64,000 bases of DNA from Microbacterium sp. SLBN-146 (GTDB lineage: Bacteria > Actinomycetota > Actinomycetes > Actinomycetales > Microbacteriaceae): NCBI RefSeq assembly GCF_006715145.1, contig NZ_VFMR01000001.1, forward strand, positions 558,001-622,000, in the 5' to 3' direction. This document shows, piece after piece, positions 18,250-26,452 of this stretch. A model generated the notes under the pieces. That model had not been told where the DNA came from, ran no database searches, and saw nothing but the letters and a program-made list of their open reading frames with translations. The position numbers and the translations under genes are program-made. How positions within the stretch are numbered: the first letter of the stretch is position 1; each line of letters begins with the position of its first letter.

Positions 18250-18278
18250 TTACCGGATTGTGTTCGTGCACATACGAT
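18250..18278 (+). promoter_or_regulatory. LacI autoregulatory promoter with operator O3 inside the spacer
   Basis: TTACCG (18250-18255), a 17-base spacer and TACGAT (18273-18278). The operator TGTGTTCGTGCACA (18259-18272) fills the spacer. Seven bases after the -10 comes GTG (18286), the spacing expected for a leaderless transcript, which is common in Actinobacteria. Confidence 0.65.
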
Positions 18279-18285
18279 GGGTGCC

Positions 18286-19305
18286 GTGGAAACGAACGGA
18301 CGACGACGCCGAGCGACAGTGAAGGACGTCGCCCTCGAGGCAGGGGTCTCCCGGGGTACCGTCAGCCGAGTTCTCAACGGTCAGCCGTACGTCTCCGATG
18401 AGGCGCGAGCCGCCATCGACGCCGCCATCGAGAAGGTCGGATTCGTCCCCAATCGCGCCGCGCGGAGCCTGGTCGTGCAGAGTTCGCAGGCCATCGGCCT
18501 CATCATCCACGAGCCGCACTCGCTGTTCGTCGAGGACCCGAACATCGCCTCGATCCTCCTCGGCGCGAACTCGGCGCTCTCCGACGCGGACTACCAGATG
18601 GCCTCGCTCATCGCCGACAGTCCGCGCGACATCGAGCGCCTCTCGAAGTTCCTCGGGGCGGGGCTCATCGACGGCGTCATCGTCGTCTCGGCGCGCGTCG
18701 GCGACCCGATCACGCGGGCCGTTTCGCAGCTGCAGCTCCCCGCCGCGTTCGTCGGGCACCCGCGCGACATCGGCGACGCGGCCTACGTTGCGATCGACAA
18801 CCGCGCTGCGGCACGCGAGATCACGACGCGACTCGCCGGAACGGGGCGGTCGAAGATCGGGATGATCGCCGCGGCCCTGGACCGCGACTCGGGGTCGGAC
18901 CGCCTCGCCGGGTTCGTCGACGCCCTCGGCAACCGGTTCGACCCGCAGCTCGTCGAGCGCGTGCCGCTCTACTCGTTCTCCGACGGGCAGGACGGCATGC
19001 GGGCGCTCCTCGCGCGCTGCCCTGACATCGACGGCGTCTTCGCCTCGAGCGACGCCGTCGCCGCCGGCGCGATGGACGTCCTGCAGTCGGCAGGGCGCCG
19101 CATTCCGGAGGACGTCGGGATCGTCGGCTTCGACGACAGCTCGTGGGCGCTCCGCTGCGACCCTCCCCTCTCGACGGTGCACCAGCCGGCCGGCGAGCTG
19201 GGCCGCGCTGCCGCCGAGTCGGTGCTGCGCCAGATCCGCGGCGAAGAGCCCGACGCGCACAGCCGCGTGCTCGCGTGCCCCGTCGTCTGGCGCGAATCCG
19301 CCTGA
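18286..19305 (+). CDS. LacI-family transcriptional regulator of the galactoside locus
   Basis: 339 residues. N-terminal helix-turn-helix VKDVALEAGVSRGTVSRVLN followed by the hinge, then a periplasmic-binding-protein-like effector domain (IGLIIHEPHSLF, DGVFASSDAVAAGAMDVL, VGIVGFDDSSWAL). It is divergent from the GH42 operon and should repress it until a galactoside binds. I favour the GTG at 18286 as a leaderless start; the in-frame ATG at 18277 overlaps the predicted -10. The same operator word occurs before the secreted esterase gene downstream, so all three units probably answer to this protein. Confidence 0.92.
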   Translation: METNGRRRRATVKDVALEAGVSRGTVSRVLNGQPYVSDEARAAIDAAIEKVGFVPNRAARSLVVQSSQAIGLIIHEPHSLFVEDPNIASILLGANSALSDADYQMASLIADSPRDIERLSKFLGAGLIDGVIVVSARVGDPITRAVSQLQLPAAFVGHPRDIGDAAYVAIDNRAAAREITTRLAGTGRSKIGMIAAALDRDSGSDRLAGFVDALGNRFDPQLVERVPLYSFSDGQDGMRALLARCPDIDGVFASSDAVAAGAMDVLQSAGRRIPEDVGIVGFDDSSWALRCDPPLSTVHQPAGELGRAAAESVLRQIRGEEPDAHSRVLACPVVWRESA

Positions 19306-19365
19306 CGCCGACCGCGAGAGCGACGGGCGACTCGGCCGTCGGAAGCGGCGGATCGATCTGCCGCG

Positions 19366-19439
19366 TTGACACCAGAGTGCGAGAGTGCCAACCTGTTCAC
19401 GTTCACAGCGTGCTTTATGCGCTTCTGTGAACGTGAACA
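19366..19439 (+). promoter_or_regulatory. Promoter with two LacI-type operators before the esterase gene
   Basis: TTGACA (19366-19371), a 17-base spacer, then CAACCT (19389-19394). Immediately downstream lie TGTTCACGTTCACA (19394-19407) and TGTGAACGTGAACA (19426-19439), the same operator as in the divergent LacI region. Two copies 32 bases apart (about three helical turns) suggest cooperative repression. Confidence 0.7.
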
Positions 19440-19485
19440 CTCCGTGTTCCGCCGTGTGGCGATGTCGCCGCGCGTTCTCCCGACA

Positions 19486-21735
19486 ATGAAGCAGGAGCTT
19501 GTGGATACCCGCACCCCCCGACGGCATCGCGCCGCACTCGCCGGAGGGATCGCCGCACTGGTCGCGGCATCCGTCCTCATCGCCCCGCCGGCGCTCGCCC
19601 AGAGCGCCCCACCCGCGACGGTCTCCATCGACCTCGAAGGCACGTGGAAGTTCACGAAGGGCGACGACCCGTCGTACGCCTCGCCCTCGTTCGACGACTC
19701 GGCCTGGTCCGACATCCAGGTGCCCGGTGACGGATCGCCGTTTGCGAGCTACGACGGCTTCGCCTGGTACCGCCTCGACTTCACACTCCCCGCAGAGGCT
19801 CAGGGCACCAACCTCGTGGCCTCGCTCGGTTTCCTCGACGACATCGACGAGGCCTTCCTCAACGGCGTACGCATCGGCGGGTCCGGCACGATGCCACCCG
19901 CCGCGAGCAGCCAGTGGTTCGAGAAGCGTCTGTATCCTGTTCCCGCCGACGCACCGAACTTCGGGGGCGAGAACACGCTCGCCGTGCGGCTCTACGACAT
20001 GAACGGGGGCGGCGGCTGGTACGAGGGACCCGTCGGGATCTTCTCGAAGGATGCCGTGCGCGAGAACGTCTACGGCATCTCGGGGCCGCTCGCATCGGCC
20101 GAGCAGACGGCAGCCGTGAACGCCTTCCTCGCGGCCCAGCGTGCCGCCCTCGCCTCGGGGAACATCCGCGCGTACCTCGCGACCCTCGACAAGGACTACT
20201 TCCACGACGGTCGTTCGAAGGAGCGCCGCGAACGCGAGCTGCGGTCGTGGCTCGCGGAGTCGGGCACGCTGACCCTCACCGACGGCGAAGTCGAAGTCGT
20301 GCAGGGGGCCGACGGCAGCCTGATCGTCGACACCAACCGCACGATCACCGGCACGCGAGACGGCCAGCCGTACACCTTCCAGCCGGCCGCGCAGCAGTTC
20401 CTGCGGTTCTCGAGCTCGACGCTCACCGAGACGGGAAACGCGTCGCGCTTCTTCCGCGAGACGGTCGACTCGACGCTCGAGGGATCCCCGCGCGAGTTCG
20501 TCACCTACCTCCCGCCGTCGTACCTCGAAGAGCCGAACCGCTCCTACCCCGTCGTGTACCTCTTCCACGGGATCAACGGCGGGAGCCGCGAGTGGGAGCC
20601 GCGCGACATCGACGACGTCCTCGACGGGCTCTGGGCCGAAGGCCTGGCGGAGTCGATCGTCATCATGCCCGACGGCGAGTCGCTCTGGTACGCCGACCAG
20701 CCCAACGGCGTCCCGTGGCGGAGCATGTTCCTCACGGAGATGATGCCGCTCGTCGACGCCGAGTACCGCACACTCCCGACGCGCGAGTTCCGTGGACTCA
20801 GCGGCGTGTCGATGGGAGGCTTCGGCGCCTACTCGATCGGACTGTCCAACCCCGACAAGTTCTCCTCACTGGCATCCCACATCGGCGCGCTCAGCTTCTC
20901 GTCGGCGGGACTTCCGACGCCGCTCGCTCAGGTCGCGGGCATGACGACGGAGCAGCTGTCGGCGTACGACTTCTACTTCGACGCGTGCGAGTTCGACGAG
21001 TATCGCTTCGACAACGCGGCACGCTCGATGAGCGCGACTCTCACGACGAAGGGGGTTCCGCACACGTGGCTCGTCGAGCCGGAGGGCCGGCACAACGACG
21101 CATGCTGGATGCCGCACCTCCGCGACTCGTTCCGCATGCACTCCGACAACTTCCGGTCGTCGGGGCTCGTGGAGGACACGATCCGTCCGACGGCGACGCT
21201 CGTCTCGCCGACGACGGCCGGCCCCTTCCCGACGCTCACCCTCACGGTCGACGCGACCGACAACAAGGGGCTCACGCGGATCGTCGCGAACGTCTACCGC
21301 GGCACGACGCTCGTCAAGAGCACGCAATCGGCGGCCGGCGGTGCCGTGTCGGCGTCGCACACCGCGAACGTCACGCTCCCGGACGGCGCATACACCGTGC
21401 GGTACAACGCACAGGACACGTCGGGGAACATCTCCGCGACGAAGACGTTCGACGTGACCGTCGACGCCACGAAGCCGACCGTCACCGTCAAGACGGGCGC
21501 GAATGAGACGGTTGGATCGAACGGCGGCTACTCGCTCGTGAGCTTCAAGCTCTACGACGCGGGCAAGATCGACAAGGTCGTGCTCAACGGTGTCGTGAAG
21601 GATCTGTCGAACAATGCCTGGTCCGACGTGAATTTCGTCAAGCCTGGCGTGTTCGGAGCCAAGGCCGGCGCCAACAGCCTCGTCGTCTACGACGTCGCCG
21701 GGAACACCACGACGATGGAGTTCACGCTCCGCTGA
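19486..21735 (+). CDS. Secreted multidomain esterase (CE1/feruloyl-esterase-like)
   Basis: 749 residues from the ATG at 19486. The signal peptide ends near ALAQSAPP. Domains in order: a galactose-binding-like jelly roll as in GH2 N-termini (about 40-190, with WKFTKGDDPSYASPSFDDSAW); a small NTF2/SnoaL-like segment (about 195-320); an alpha/beta-hydrolase esterase domain (about 325-570) with nucleophile Ser in LSGVSMGGFGAYS (about 440) and the catalytic His region PEGRHNDACW (about 533); and C-terminal Ig-like modules with RIVANVYRGTT. It probably removes acyl groups from plant polysaccharide side chains outside the cell. The start is uncertain: a GTG at 19501 has AGGAG only three bases away. 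Confidence 0.85.
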   Translation: MKQELVDTRTPRRHRAALAGGIAALVAASVLIAPPALAQSAPPATVSIDLEGTWKFTKGDDPSYASPSFDDSAWSDIQVPGDGSPFASYDGFAWYRLDFTLPAEAQGTNLVASLGFLDDIDEAFLNGVRIGGSGTMPPAASSQWFEKRLYPVPADAPNFGGENTLAVRLYDMNGGGGWYEGPVGIFSKDAVRENVYGISGPLASAEQTAAVNAFLAAQRAALASGNIRAYLATLDKDYFHDGRSKERRERELRSWLAESGTLTLTDGEVEVVQGADGSLIVDTNRTITGTRDGQPYTFQPAAQQFLRFSSSTLTETGNASRFFRETVDSTLEGSPREFVTYLPPSYLEEPNRSYPVVYLFHGINGGSREWEPRDIDDVLDGLWAEGLAESIVIMPDGESLWYADQPNGVPWRSMFLTEMMPLVDAEYRTLPTREFRGLSGVSMGGFGAYSIGLSNPDKFSSLASHIGALSFSSAGLPTPLAQVAGMTTEQLSAYDFYFDACEFDEYRFDNAARSMSATLTTKGVPHTWLVEPEGRHNDACWMPHLRDSFRMHSDNFRSSGLVEDTIRPTATLVSPTTAGPFPTLTLTVDATDNKGLTRIVANVYRGTTLVKSTQSAAGGAVSASHTANVTLPDGAYTVRYNAQDTSGNISATKTFDVTVDATKPTVTVKTGANETVGSNGGYSLVSFKLYDAGKIDKVVLNGVVKDLSNNAWSDVNFVKPGVFGAKAGANSLVVYDVAGNTTTMEFTLR

Positions 21736-21756
21736 CAGTCTGACCCGAACAGACAC

Positions 21757-21786
21757 GGGCCCCGCGGCTGCAACGCCGCGGGGCCC
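21757..21786 (+). terminator. Perfect 12-bp stem-loop after the esterase gene
   Basis: GGGCCCCGCGGC (21757-21768) pairs perfectly with GCCGCGGGGCCC (21775-21786) around the loop TGCAAC. It lies 21 bases after the esterase stop, consistent with an intrinsic terminator without a pronounced U-tract. Confidence 0.8.
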
Positions 21787-21847
21787 ACTCGTCTCGCGAG
21801 GCAGGCGGCATGGAATGCGCGCGGCGTCCCCGCGGTTGTCTCCGCCG

Positions 21848-22909
21848 ATGCCTGCTACGCCCGCTCCCGCCCTGTCCGTCCTCGACCTCGTCGGCGTGCG
21901 CGCCGGGCAGAGCTCCGCGCAAGCCATCGCGGCATCCCTCGACCTCGTCTCCCTCGCCGACGACCTCGGCTACCGGCGGTACTGGTTCGCCGAGCACCAC
22001 AACATGCCCGCCGTCGCCTCGACGACGCCGCCCGTCCTCATCGCGGCCGCAGCCTCACGGACGAGCCGTATCCGTGTCGGATCGGGCGGCGTCATGCTCC
22101 CGAACCACTCGCCCCTCGTCGTCGCGGAGCAGTTTGCTGCGCTCGAAGCGATCGCGCCGGGACGCATCGACCTCGGGCTCGGCCGCGCGCCGGGAAGCGA
22201 CCCCGTCATCACGCAGCTCCTGCGGATGTCGGGCACGACGAGCGACGTCGAGCGCTTCCCCGAGCACATCAACGACATCCTGCGGCTCGTCGCCCCCGAC
22301 GGGGCGTCCATCCGCTTCACGTCGGGCGGCACGTACGACGTGCGCGCGACGCCCGCCGCCACGACGACCCCCGAGGTGTGGCTCCTCGGGTCGAGCGACT
22401 ACTCGGCTCAGCTCGCGGCATCCCTCGGACTCCCCTACGTCTTCGCGAACCACTTCTCCGGCGCCGGGCTCGAGCGCGCCCTCCAGCTGTACCGCACGCA
22501 GTTCCAGCCGTCCGCGACACTCGACGCCCCCCGTACGTTCGTCACGGCGAACGTCATCGCCGCCGAGACCGCCGAGGAAGCTGAGCAGCGCGCACTCCCG
22601 CAGTTGCGGATGATGGCGCGGCTGCGGAGCAACATGCCGCTCACTCCCCTCGAGTCGGTCGAGCAGTCGATCGCCGGGGCAGACGACTTCGATGGGCTCG
22701 CGGCATCCGTCATGCAGACCACCCGCGCGACGTGGTTCGTCGGCACGGGCGCATCGGTCGCGGCCGAGCTCACCGAGTTCGCGGCGCGCCACGGCGTCGA
22801 CGAAATCATGATCTCGCCCGTCGCGGGATCGTTCGACGCCGAGCCGTTGGATGCCGCGACCGGACGGCGCCAGACGCTCGAGCTGCTGGCAGCCGCTACC
22901 CGAGGATGA
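21848..22909 (+). CDS. LLM-class flavin-dependent oxidoreductase
   Basis: 353 residues from the ATG at 21848 (an in-frame ATG lies at 21815). A luciferase-like TIM barrel using FMN or F420. Recognisable segments are LSVLDLVGVRAGQSS, GYRRYWFAEHHNMP, the IRVGSGGVMLPNHSP loop, the GRIDLGLGRAPGSD segment and, at the C-terminus, GVDEIMISPVAGSF. This matches the MsnO8-type subgroup. The substrate is unknown. Its last 14 bases overlap the 3' end of the convergent PPOX-fold gene. Confidence 0.9.
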   Translation: MPATPAPALSVLDLVGVRAGQSSAQAIAASLDLVSLADDLGYRRYWFAEHHNMPAVASTTPPVLIAAAASRTSRIRVGSGGVMLPNHSPLVVAEQFAALEAIAPGRIDLGLGRAPGSDPVITQLLRMSGTTSDVERFPEHINDILRLVAPDGASIRFTSGGTYDVRATPAATTTPEVWLLGSSDYSAQLAASLGLPYVFANHFSGAGLERALQLYRTQFQPSATLDAPRTFVTANVIAAETAEEAEQRALPQLRMMARLRSNMPLTPLESVEQSIAGADDFDGLAASVMQTTRATWFVGTGASVAAELTEFAARHGVDEIMISPVAGSFDAEPLDAATGRRQTLELLAAATRG

Positions 22910-23327
22910 GACGGTTCGGGCGGAAGATCAGCGCGAGCGAGAAGTCGCCCGTCATGCGCGGGAGCGACCAGCCGAGCGCATCGAGTCCCGCTCGGTACTT
23001 CGCGAGGTAGGGCTCTCCCACGCGGTCCATCCAGGCCTCGGTCGGCTCCTCGGAGAACTCGACGACGCCCTGCAGGAGCAGCCAGTCCTCCCCGTCGTCG
23101 GCGGTCTCGAGCTGGAACATCGCACGCGAATCCTCCGCGAGGTTGCGCGCCTTCGCCGCGTGCGGCTGACTGAACGTCAGGATCGCGTCGTCGTGCCACA
23201 GGAACCACACAGGCACGGCGTGCGGGTAGCCGTTGCGCCCGTTCGTCCCGAGCCAGCCGATCTCGCGCGTGCGGAGCAGCTCGAGCGCGTGCTGGTGCCG
23301 CGCATCGGCCGGATCGAAGACGCTCAT
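22896..23327 (-). CDS. PPOX-class pyridoxamine-oxidase-fold protein, probably F420/FMN-dependent
   Basis: 143 residues. The split beta-barrel begins with an N-terminal helix, then GWLGTNGRNGYPHAVPVWFLW, TFSQPHAAKARNLAEDSRAMFQLE and a C-terminal FSLALIFRPNRLIL strand, typical of short actinobacterial F420-dependent PPOX proteins. It probably reduces a small molecule in the cytosol. Its ATG overlaps the pheA stop by four bases, so it is cotranslated with pheA. It overlaps the convergent LLM gene by 14 bases at its 3' end. Confidence 0.82.
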   Translation of the reverse strand: MSVFDPADARHQHALELLRTREIGWLGTNGRNGYPHAVPVWFLWHDDAILTFSQPHAAKARNLAEDSRAMFQLETADDGEDWLLLQGVVEFSEEPTEAWMDRVGEPYLAKYRAGLDALGWSLPRMTGDFSLALIFRPNRLILG

Positions 23328-24274
23328 ACGCCGGGCTCCCCGCTCAGGATGCCGCGCAGCCAGTCGCGCGCCTCGACGAACACGTCGTCGGAGTAGCGGT
23401 CGGGGTAGTGCACGACCTGACGGTCGGCGCGGGGGTAGGACCCGAGGAACGTCACCCGGGGGCTGAACCGGCGAAGGCCGAGGAGGGCATCGGCCATCCG
23501 CTCGTCCTGGATGTGACCGTCGGCGTCGATGACGAAGCGGTAGCGCCCGATCTCGTCGCCGATCGGACGAGAGGCGAGGAGCGACAGGTTGATGCCGCGC
23601 GTCGCGAACTGCTCGAGCATCTCGAGCAGAGCACCGGGGTGGTCGTCGGGGAGCTCGACGATGAGGGACGTCTTGTCGGCACCCGTCGGCGGCGGCGGGG
23701 CGACCGTGCGGCTCACGAGGAAGAAGCGCGTCATCGCCTTCGCGTTGTCACCGATGCCGGATGCCAGGAGCTCGACGTCGTGGTGCTCGAGGATGCCGGG
23801 AGGGGCGATCGCGGCATCCGCATCGCTCGACCCGTCGATGAGACCCACGGCACTCGCGACATTGCTCGCCGCGGGGATGTGGGCGTGGGCGGGGAGCGTC
23901 GCGGTCAGCCACTGGAGGCACTGCGCGTAGGCGACGGGGTGAGCCGAGATGAGCGAGACGTCGGCGAGCGTCGAGCCACGGCGGCCGACGAGGACGAACT
24001 CGACCGGCACGAGGTACTCGCCCACGATCCGCAGGCCCGGGACGGTCGCGAGGGCGTCCTGCGCCGTCGAGACCCCGCCGTCGACCGAGTTCTCGATGGC
24101 GATCATCGCGGCATCCGACCGTCCGTCGACGACGTCGGCGAGCGCCTCGCCCACGTTCCGCACGGGGCGCCAGCGCTGGCCGCGGGCTTCCGGGACCTGC
24201 GCGAGCGCCGCCTCGGTGAACGTCCCGGCGGGTCCCAGGAAGCTGTAGGTGCGAAGTCCGGCGTCGGCAGTCAC
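23324..24274 (-). CDS. pheA: Prephenate dehydratase
   Basis: 316 residues. It converts prephenate to phenylpyruvate in phenylalanine synthesis (cytosolic). It begins TYSFLGPAGTFTEAAL. The catalytic domain has IENSVDGGVSTAQDAL and the TRFFLVSR motif with the essential Thr-Arg-Phe (about residue 178). The C-terminal ACT regulatory domain (about 195-275) has TSLIVELPDDHPGALLEML and the phenylalanine-responsive pattern ASRPIGDEIGRYRFVID. GTG start at 24274; TAGGCT about 14 bases upstream could be a -10 of a near-leaderless transcript. Confidence 0.95.
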   Translation of the reverse strand: MTADAGLRTYSFLGPAGTFTEAALAQVPEARGQRWRPVRNVGEALADVVDGRSDAAMIAIENSVDGGVSTAQDALATVPGLRIVGEYLVPVEFVLVGRRGSTLADVSLISAHPVAYAQCLQWLTATLPAHAHIPAASNVASAVGLIDGSSDADAAIAPPGILEHHDVELLASGIGDNAKAMTRFFLVSRTVAPPPPTGADKTSLIVELPDDHPGALLEMLEQFATRGINLSLLASRPIGDEIGRYRFVIDADGHIQDERMADALLGLRRFSPRVTFLGSYPRADRQVVHYPDRYSDDVFVEARDWLRGILSGEPGV

Positions 24275-24313
24275 GCGCTTCAGCCTAACGGCGCGAGGTC
24301 GGTCGGGGCCGCG

Positions 24314-24404
24314 TGTCACAACTCCGCCTGACCCGGGGGCACGCCCTCGGGGATCCGGCCGCCCGTGCGGCTCACGCCCCCAGCGAGGCGGAGCTACGGC
24401 ACAC
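24314..24404. repeat. Imperfect inverted repeat between pheA and the DMT transporter
   Basis: CTCCGCCT (24322-24329) pairs with AGGCGGAG (24386-24393); inside, GGGGGC (24335-24340) pairs with GCCCCC (24376-24381), and outside GTGT pairs with ACAC at the ends. It lies immediately before the nested palindrome at 24416. Together they fill most of the gap between pheA and the transporter gene. Confidence 0.55.
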
Positions 24405-24415
24405 CTGGCCGCCGC

Positions 24416-24517
24416 GCGTTCAGAATTCAGTCTGCAGCGCGGGCTGTCTCGGCGACAGGCGCCGAGACGCGCGACCGGGAGGCACTCCGGCTGACGCGCA
24501 GACTGAATTCTGAACGC
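24416..24517. repeat. Nested palindromic element with perfect 20-bp terminal inverted repeats
   Basis: The 20 bases at 24416-24435 are the exact inverse complement of 24498-24517 (the arm contains CAGAATTCAGTC). Within the 62-base interior, GTCTCGGCG (24446-24454) pairs with CGCCGAGAC (24460-24468) around five bases. The element covers the last 30 or so codons of the DMT transporter gene and its stop. AT-content is higher than its surroundings. It resembles a very small MITE-like or cruciform-forming insertion. Confidence 0.8.
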
Positions 24518-25407
24518 CCGCGCCGCCGCACACTCGTGACGAGGACGCCGACGACGAGGATCACCCCGCCGATGGCCTCGGCCGGCGTGGGGATCTGGCC
24601 CAGCAGGAGGGCGGCCGAGATCATCGCGACCACCGGCGCCAACAGCACCCAGGGCACGACGGCCGCCGACCGGTTGCGAGCCAGGAGGCCGTTGAAGATG
24701 GCGTATCCGACCACCGTGCACAGGACGGCGGTGTAGAGCGTCGAGAGCAGCGGTCGCCAGCCGAAAGCCGCCAGGCCGGTCGCGATGGCCTCGGGTCCGT
24801 CGACGACGACGGCGAGCGCCAGAGCGGGCACGGGCACGACGAGGGCGGACCAGACCGTGAGGGACAGCGCCCCGAGGGGACCACGACCGCTCACCGTGCC
24901 CGCTCGCCGCGAGATGACGTTGCCGACGGCCCACGAGAGGGCGGCGGCCAGGGCGAGGCAGACGGCGAGGACCGGAGCGTCCCCTCCGCGTCCGGCTGCG
25001 ACGATGCCGAGGCCCGCCGTCGCGATGACGACGCCGACCAGCTGCGCCGTGGTCGGCCGCTCGCGCAGAACACCCGCGGCGATCACGACCGTGAAGACGG
25101 CCTGCGCCTGCAGCAGGAGCGCGGCGAGTCCGGGCTGGAGCCCGAGAGCCATCGAGGTGTAGAGCAGGCCGAACTGCCCGAGGCTCATGAACAGCCCGAC
25201 GCCCACGATCGTGCGCCACGACGCCGCGGGGCGAGGCACGACGACCACGAGCGCGGCGACGAGCACGAAGCGGATCGCAACGAACAGCAGCGGTGGGATG
25301 CCGGACATCCCCCAGTCGATCACGACGAAGTTGACGCCCCAGAGGGTCGCGACGAAGGCGGCGAGAATCATGTCACGGCGGGTCACGTCTCCATACCAGC
25401 GGTTCAT
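24427..25407 (-). CDS. EamA/DMT-family transporter, C-terminus rewritten by a palindromic element
   Basis: 326 residues, about ten membrane helices in two EamA repeats (first from LAAFVATLWGVNFVVIDWGM, second ending LLLGQIPTPAEAIGGVILVVG). An inner-membrane drug/metabolite exporter, substrate unknown. The normal fold ends near VTSVRRRGR (about residue 297). The remaining 29 residues are Ser/Arg/Ala-rich and are encoded by the nested palindrome at 24416-24517, so they are probably a late addition. Divergent from a LysR gene that likely controls it. ATG at 25407; a GTG at 25386 is an alternative. Confidence 0.88.
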   Translation of the reverse strand: MNRWYGDVTRRDMILAAFVATLWGVNFVVIDWGMSGIPPLLFVAIRFVLVAALVVVVPRPAASWRTIVGVGLFMSLGQFGLLYTSMALGLQPGLAALLLQAQAVFTVVIAAGVLRERPTTAQLVGVVIATAGLGIVAAGRGGDAPVLAVCLALAAALSWAVGNVISRRAGTVSGRGPLGALSLTVWSALVVPVPALALAVVVDGPEAIATGLAAFGWRPLLSTLYTAVLCTVVGYAIFNGLLARNRSAAVVPWVLLAPVVAMISAALLLGQIPTPAEAIGGVILVVGVLVTSVRRRGRSEFSLRVSRSASRSRVSAPVAETARAAD

Positions 25408-25424
25408 CGGATGAAGAACAAGCG

Positions 25425-25452
25425 ATGCTATTTACTTCAAAATCGGTAGCAT
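25425..25452. promoter_or_regulatory. Candidate LysR operator between divergent genes
   Basis: ATGCTA (25425-25430) and TAGCAT (25447-25452) are inverse complements separated by 16 bases, in the 51-base gap between the DMT transporter and LysR genes. Position and geometry fit a LysR-type recognition site. The gap is AT-rich compared with its flanks. Confidence 0.55.
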
Positions 25453-25458
25453 TCCTTC

Positions 25459-26391
25459 ATGATTGATCTCGAAGCCGTCGTCGCCCTCCGCGCCGTGGCA
25501 ACGCAGGGGAGCGTCGTCGCGGCCGCAGGGCACCTGGGGTTCACGCCTTCCGCGATCTCGCAGCAGGTCAAGCGGCTGGAGCGCGAGACGGGAGTCGCGC
25601 TCGTCGAACGCGCGGGAAGAGGCGTGGTGCTGACGGATGCCGGGACGCGGCTCGTCGTCGCGTCGACGCCGATCCTCGCCGACCTCGAACGGCTGCGGGC
25701 CGACCTCCACGCCACGGCACTCGAGCCCGAGCGTGTCACGGGTGAGATCCGTTTGGCGGCCTTCTCGACCGTCGTGCGCGGACTCGTCGTCCCCGTGCTC
25801 GCGGGTCTCGGCGACCGGCATCCCGATCTTCGCGTGCCACTGCGCGAGAGCGAGCCGTGGGAGTCGATCGCGCTCGTGGCCTCGGGACAGCGCGACCTCG
25901 GGATCGTGCACCGGTGGGGCGGCGTCGCGTTGGCCATGCCAGACCACCTCGTGGCCACTCCGCTGTTCACCGATGTCGCCGACGTGATCCTGCATCGCGA
26001 TCATCCGCTCGCGGATCGCGCCGTGCTCCACCCCCAGGAGCTGGCCGAGGAGAGATGGGTGGCGACCTTCGACGCCACGATCTGCCGCCAGTGGCTGCGT
26101 CGCCTCTTCGACGGCGTGCCGAACGCGCCCCGCATCGTGCACGAGTCGATGGAGTTCGCCAATCACCTCGAACTGGCGCGCGCGGGTCTCGCCATCGCGC
26201 TCGTCCCGCGGCTCGGGCGCGGGGATCTCGGTCCCGAACTCGTGGCGATCCCCACGGTCGACCCGGCCTCGACCCGCGACGTGCTCGCCGTGCATCGCCG
26301 CACGCAGGCTGACTCCCCCGCGCTGCGCGCCACTCTCGAGGCCTTCGTCGCACACGGTGCTCCTGACGGTGCGGAGCCGCTCGCCGTCTGA
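25459..26391 (+). CDS. LysR-family transcriptional regulator
   Basis: 310 residues. N-terminal winged HTH (about 1-60: [18 protein letters not shown] then [17 protein letters not shown]), then a linker helix and a substrate-binding domain ([36 protein letters not shown]). It probably controls the divergent DMT transporter gene in response to an unknown small molecule. 61 bases separate it from pgm downstream; a shared transcript cannot be excluded. Confidence 0.92.
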   Translation: MIDLEAVVALRAVATQGSVVAAAGHLGFTPSAISQQVKRLERETGVALVERAGRGVVLTDAGTRLVVASTPILADLERLRADLHATALEPERVTGEIRLAAFSTVVRGLVVPVLAGLGDRHPDLRVPLRESEPWESIALVASGQRDLGIVHRWGGVALAMPDHLVATPLFTDVADVILHRDHPLADRAVLHPQELAEERWVATFDATICRQWLRRLFDGVPNAPRIVHESMEFANHLELARAGLAIALVPRLGRGDLGPELVAIPTVDPASTRDVLAVHRRTQADSPALRATLEAFVAHGAPDGAEPLAV

Positions 26392-26452
26392 ATCCCCTGA
26401 CGATTGTGACGCGCGGGTGCGCGCGACGGTGCGCGAGAGGCAGACTAGGGGC

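Noticed and set aside
24274..24320. A phe-type attenuator upstream of pheA
   Set aside because: No leader peptide rich in phenylalanine and no alternative hairpins were found.
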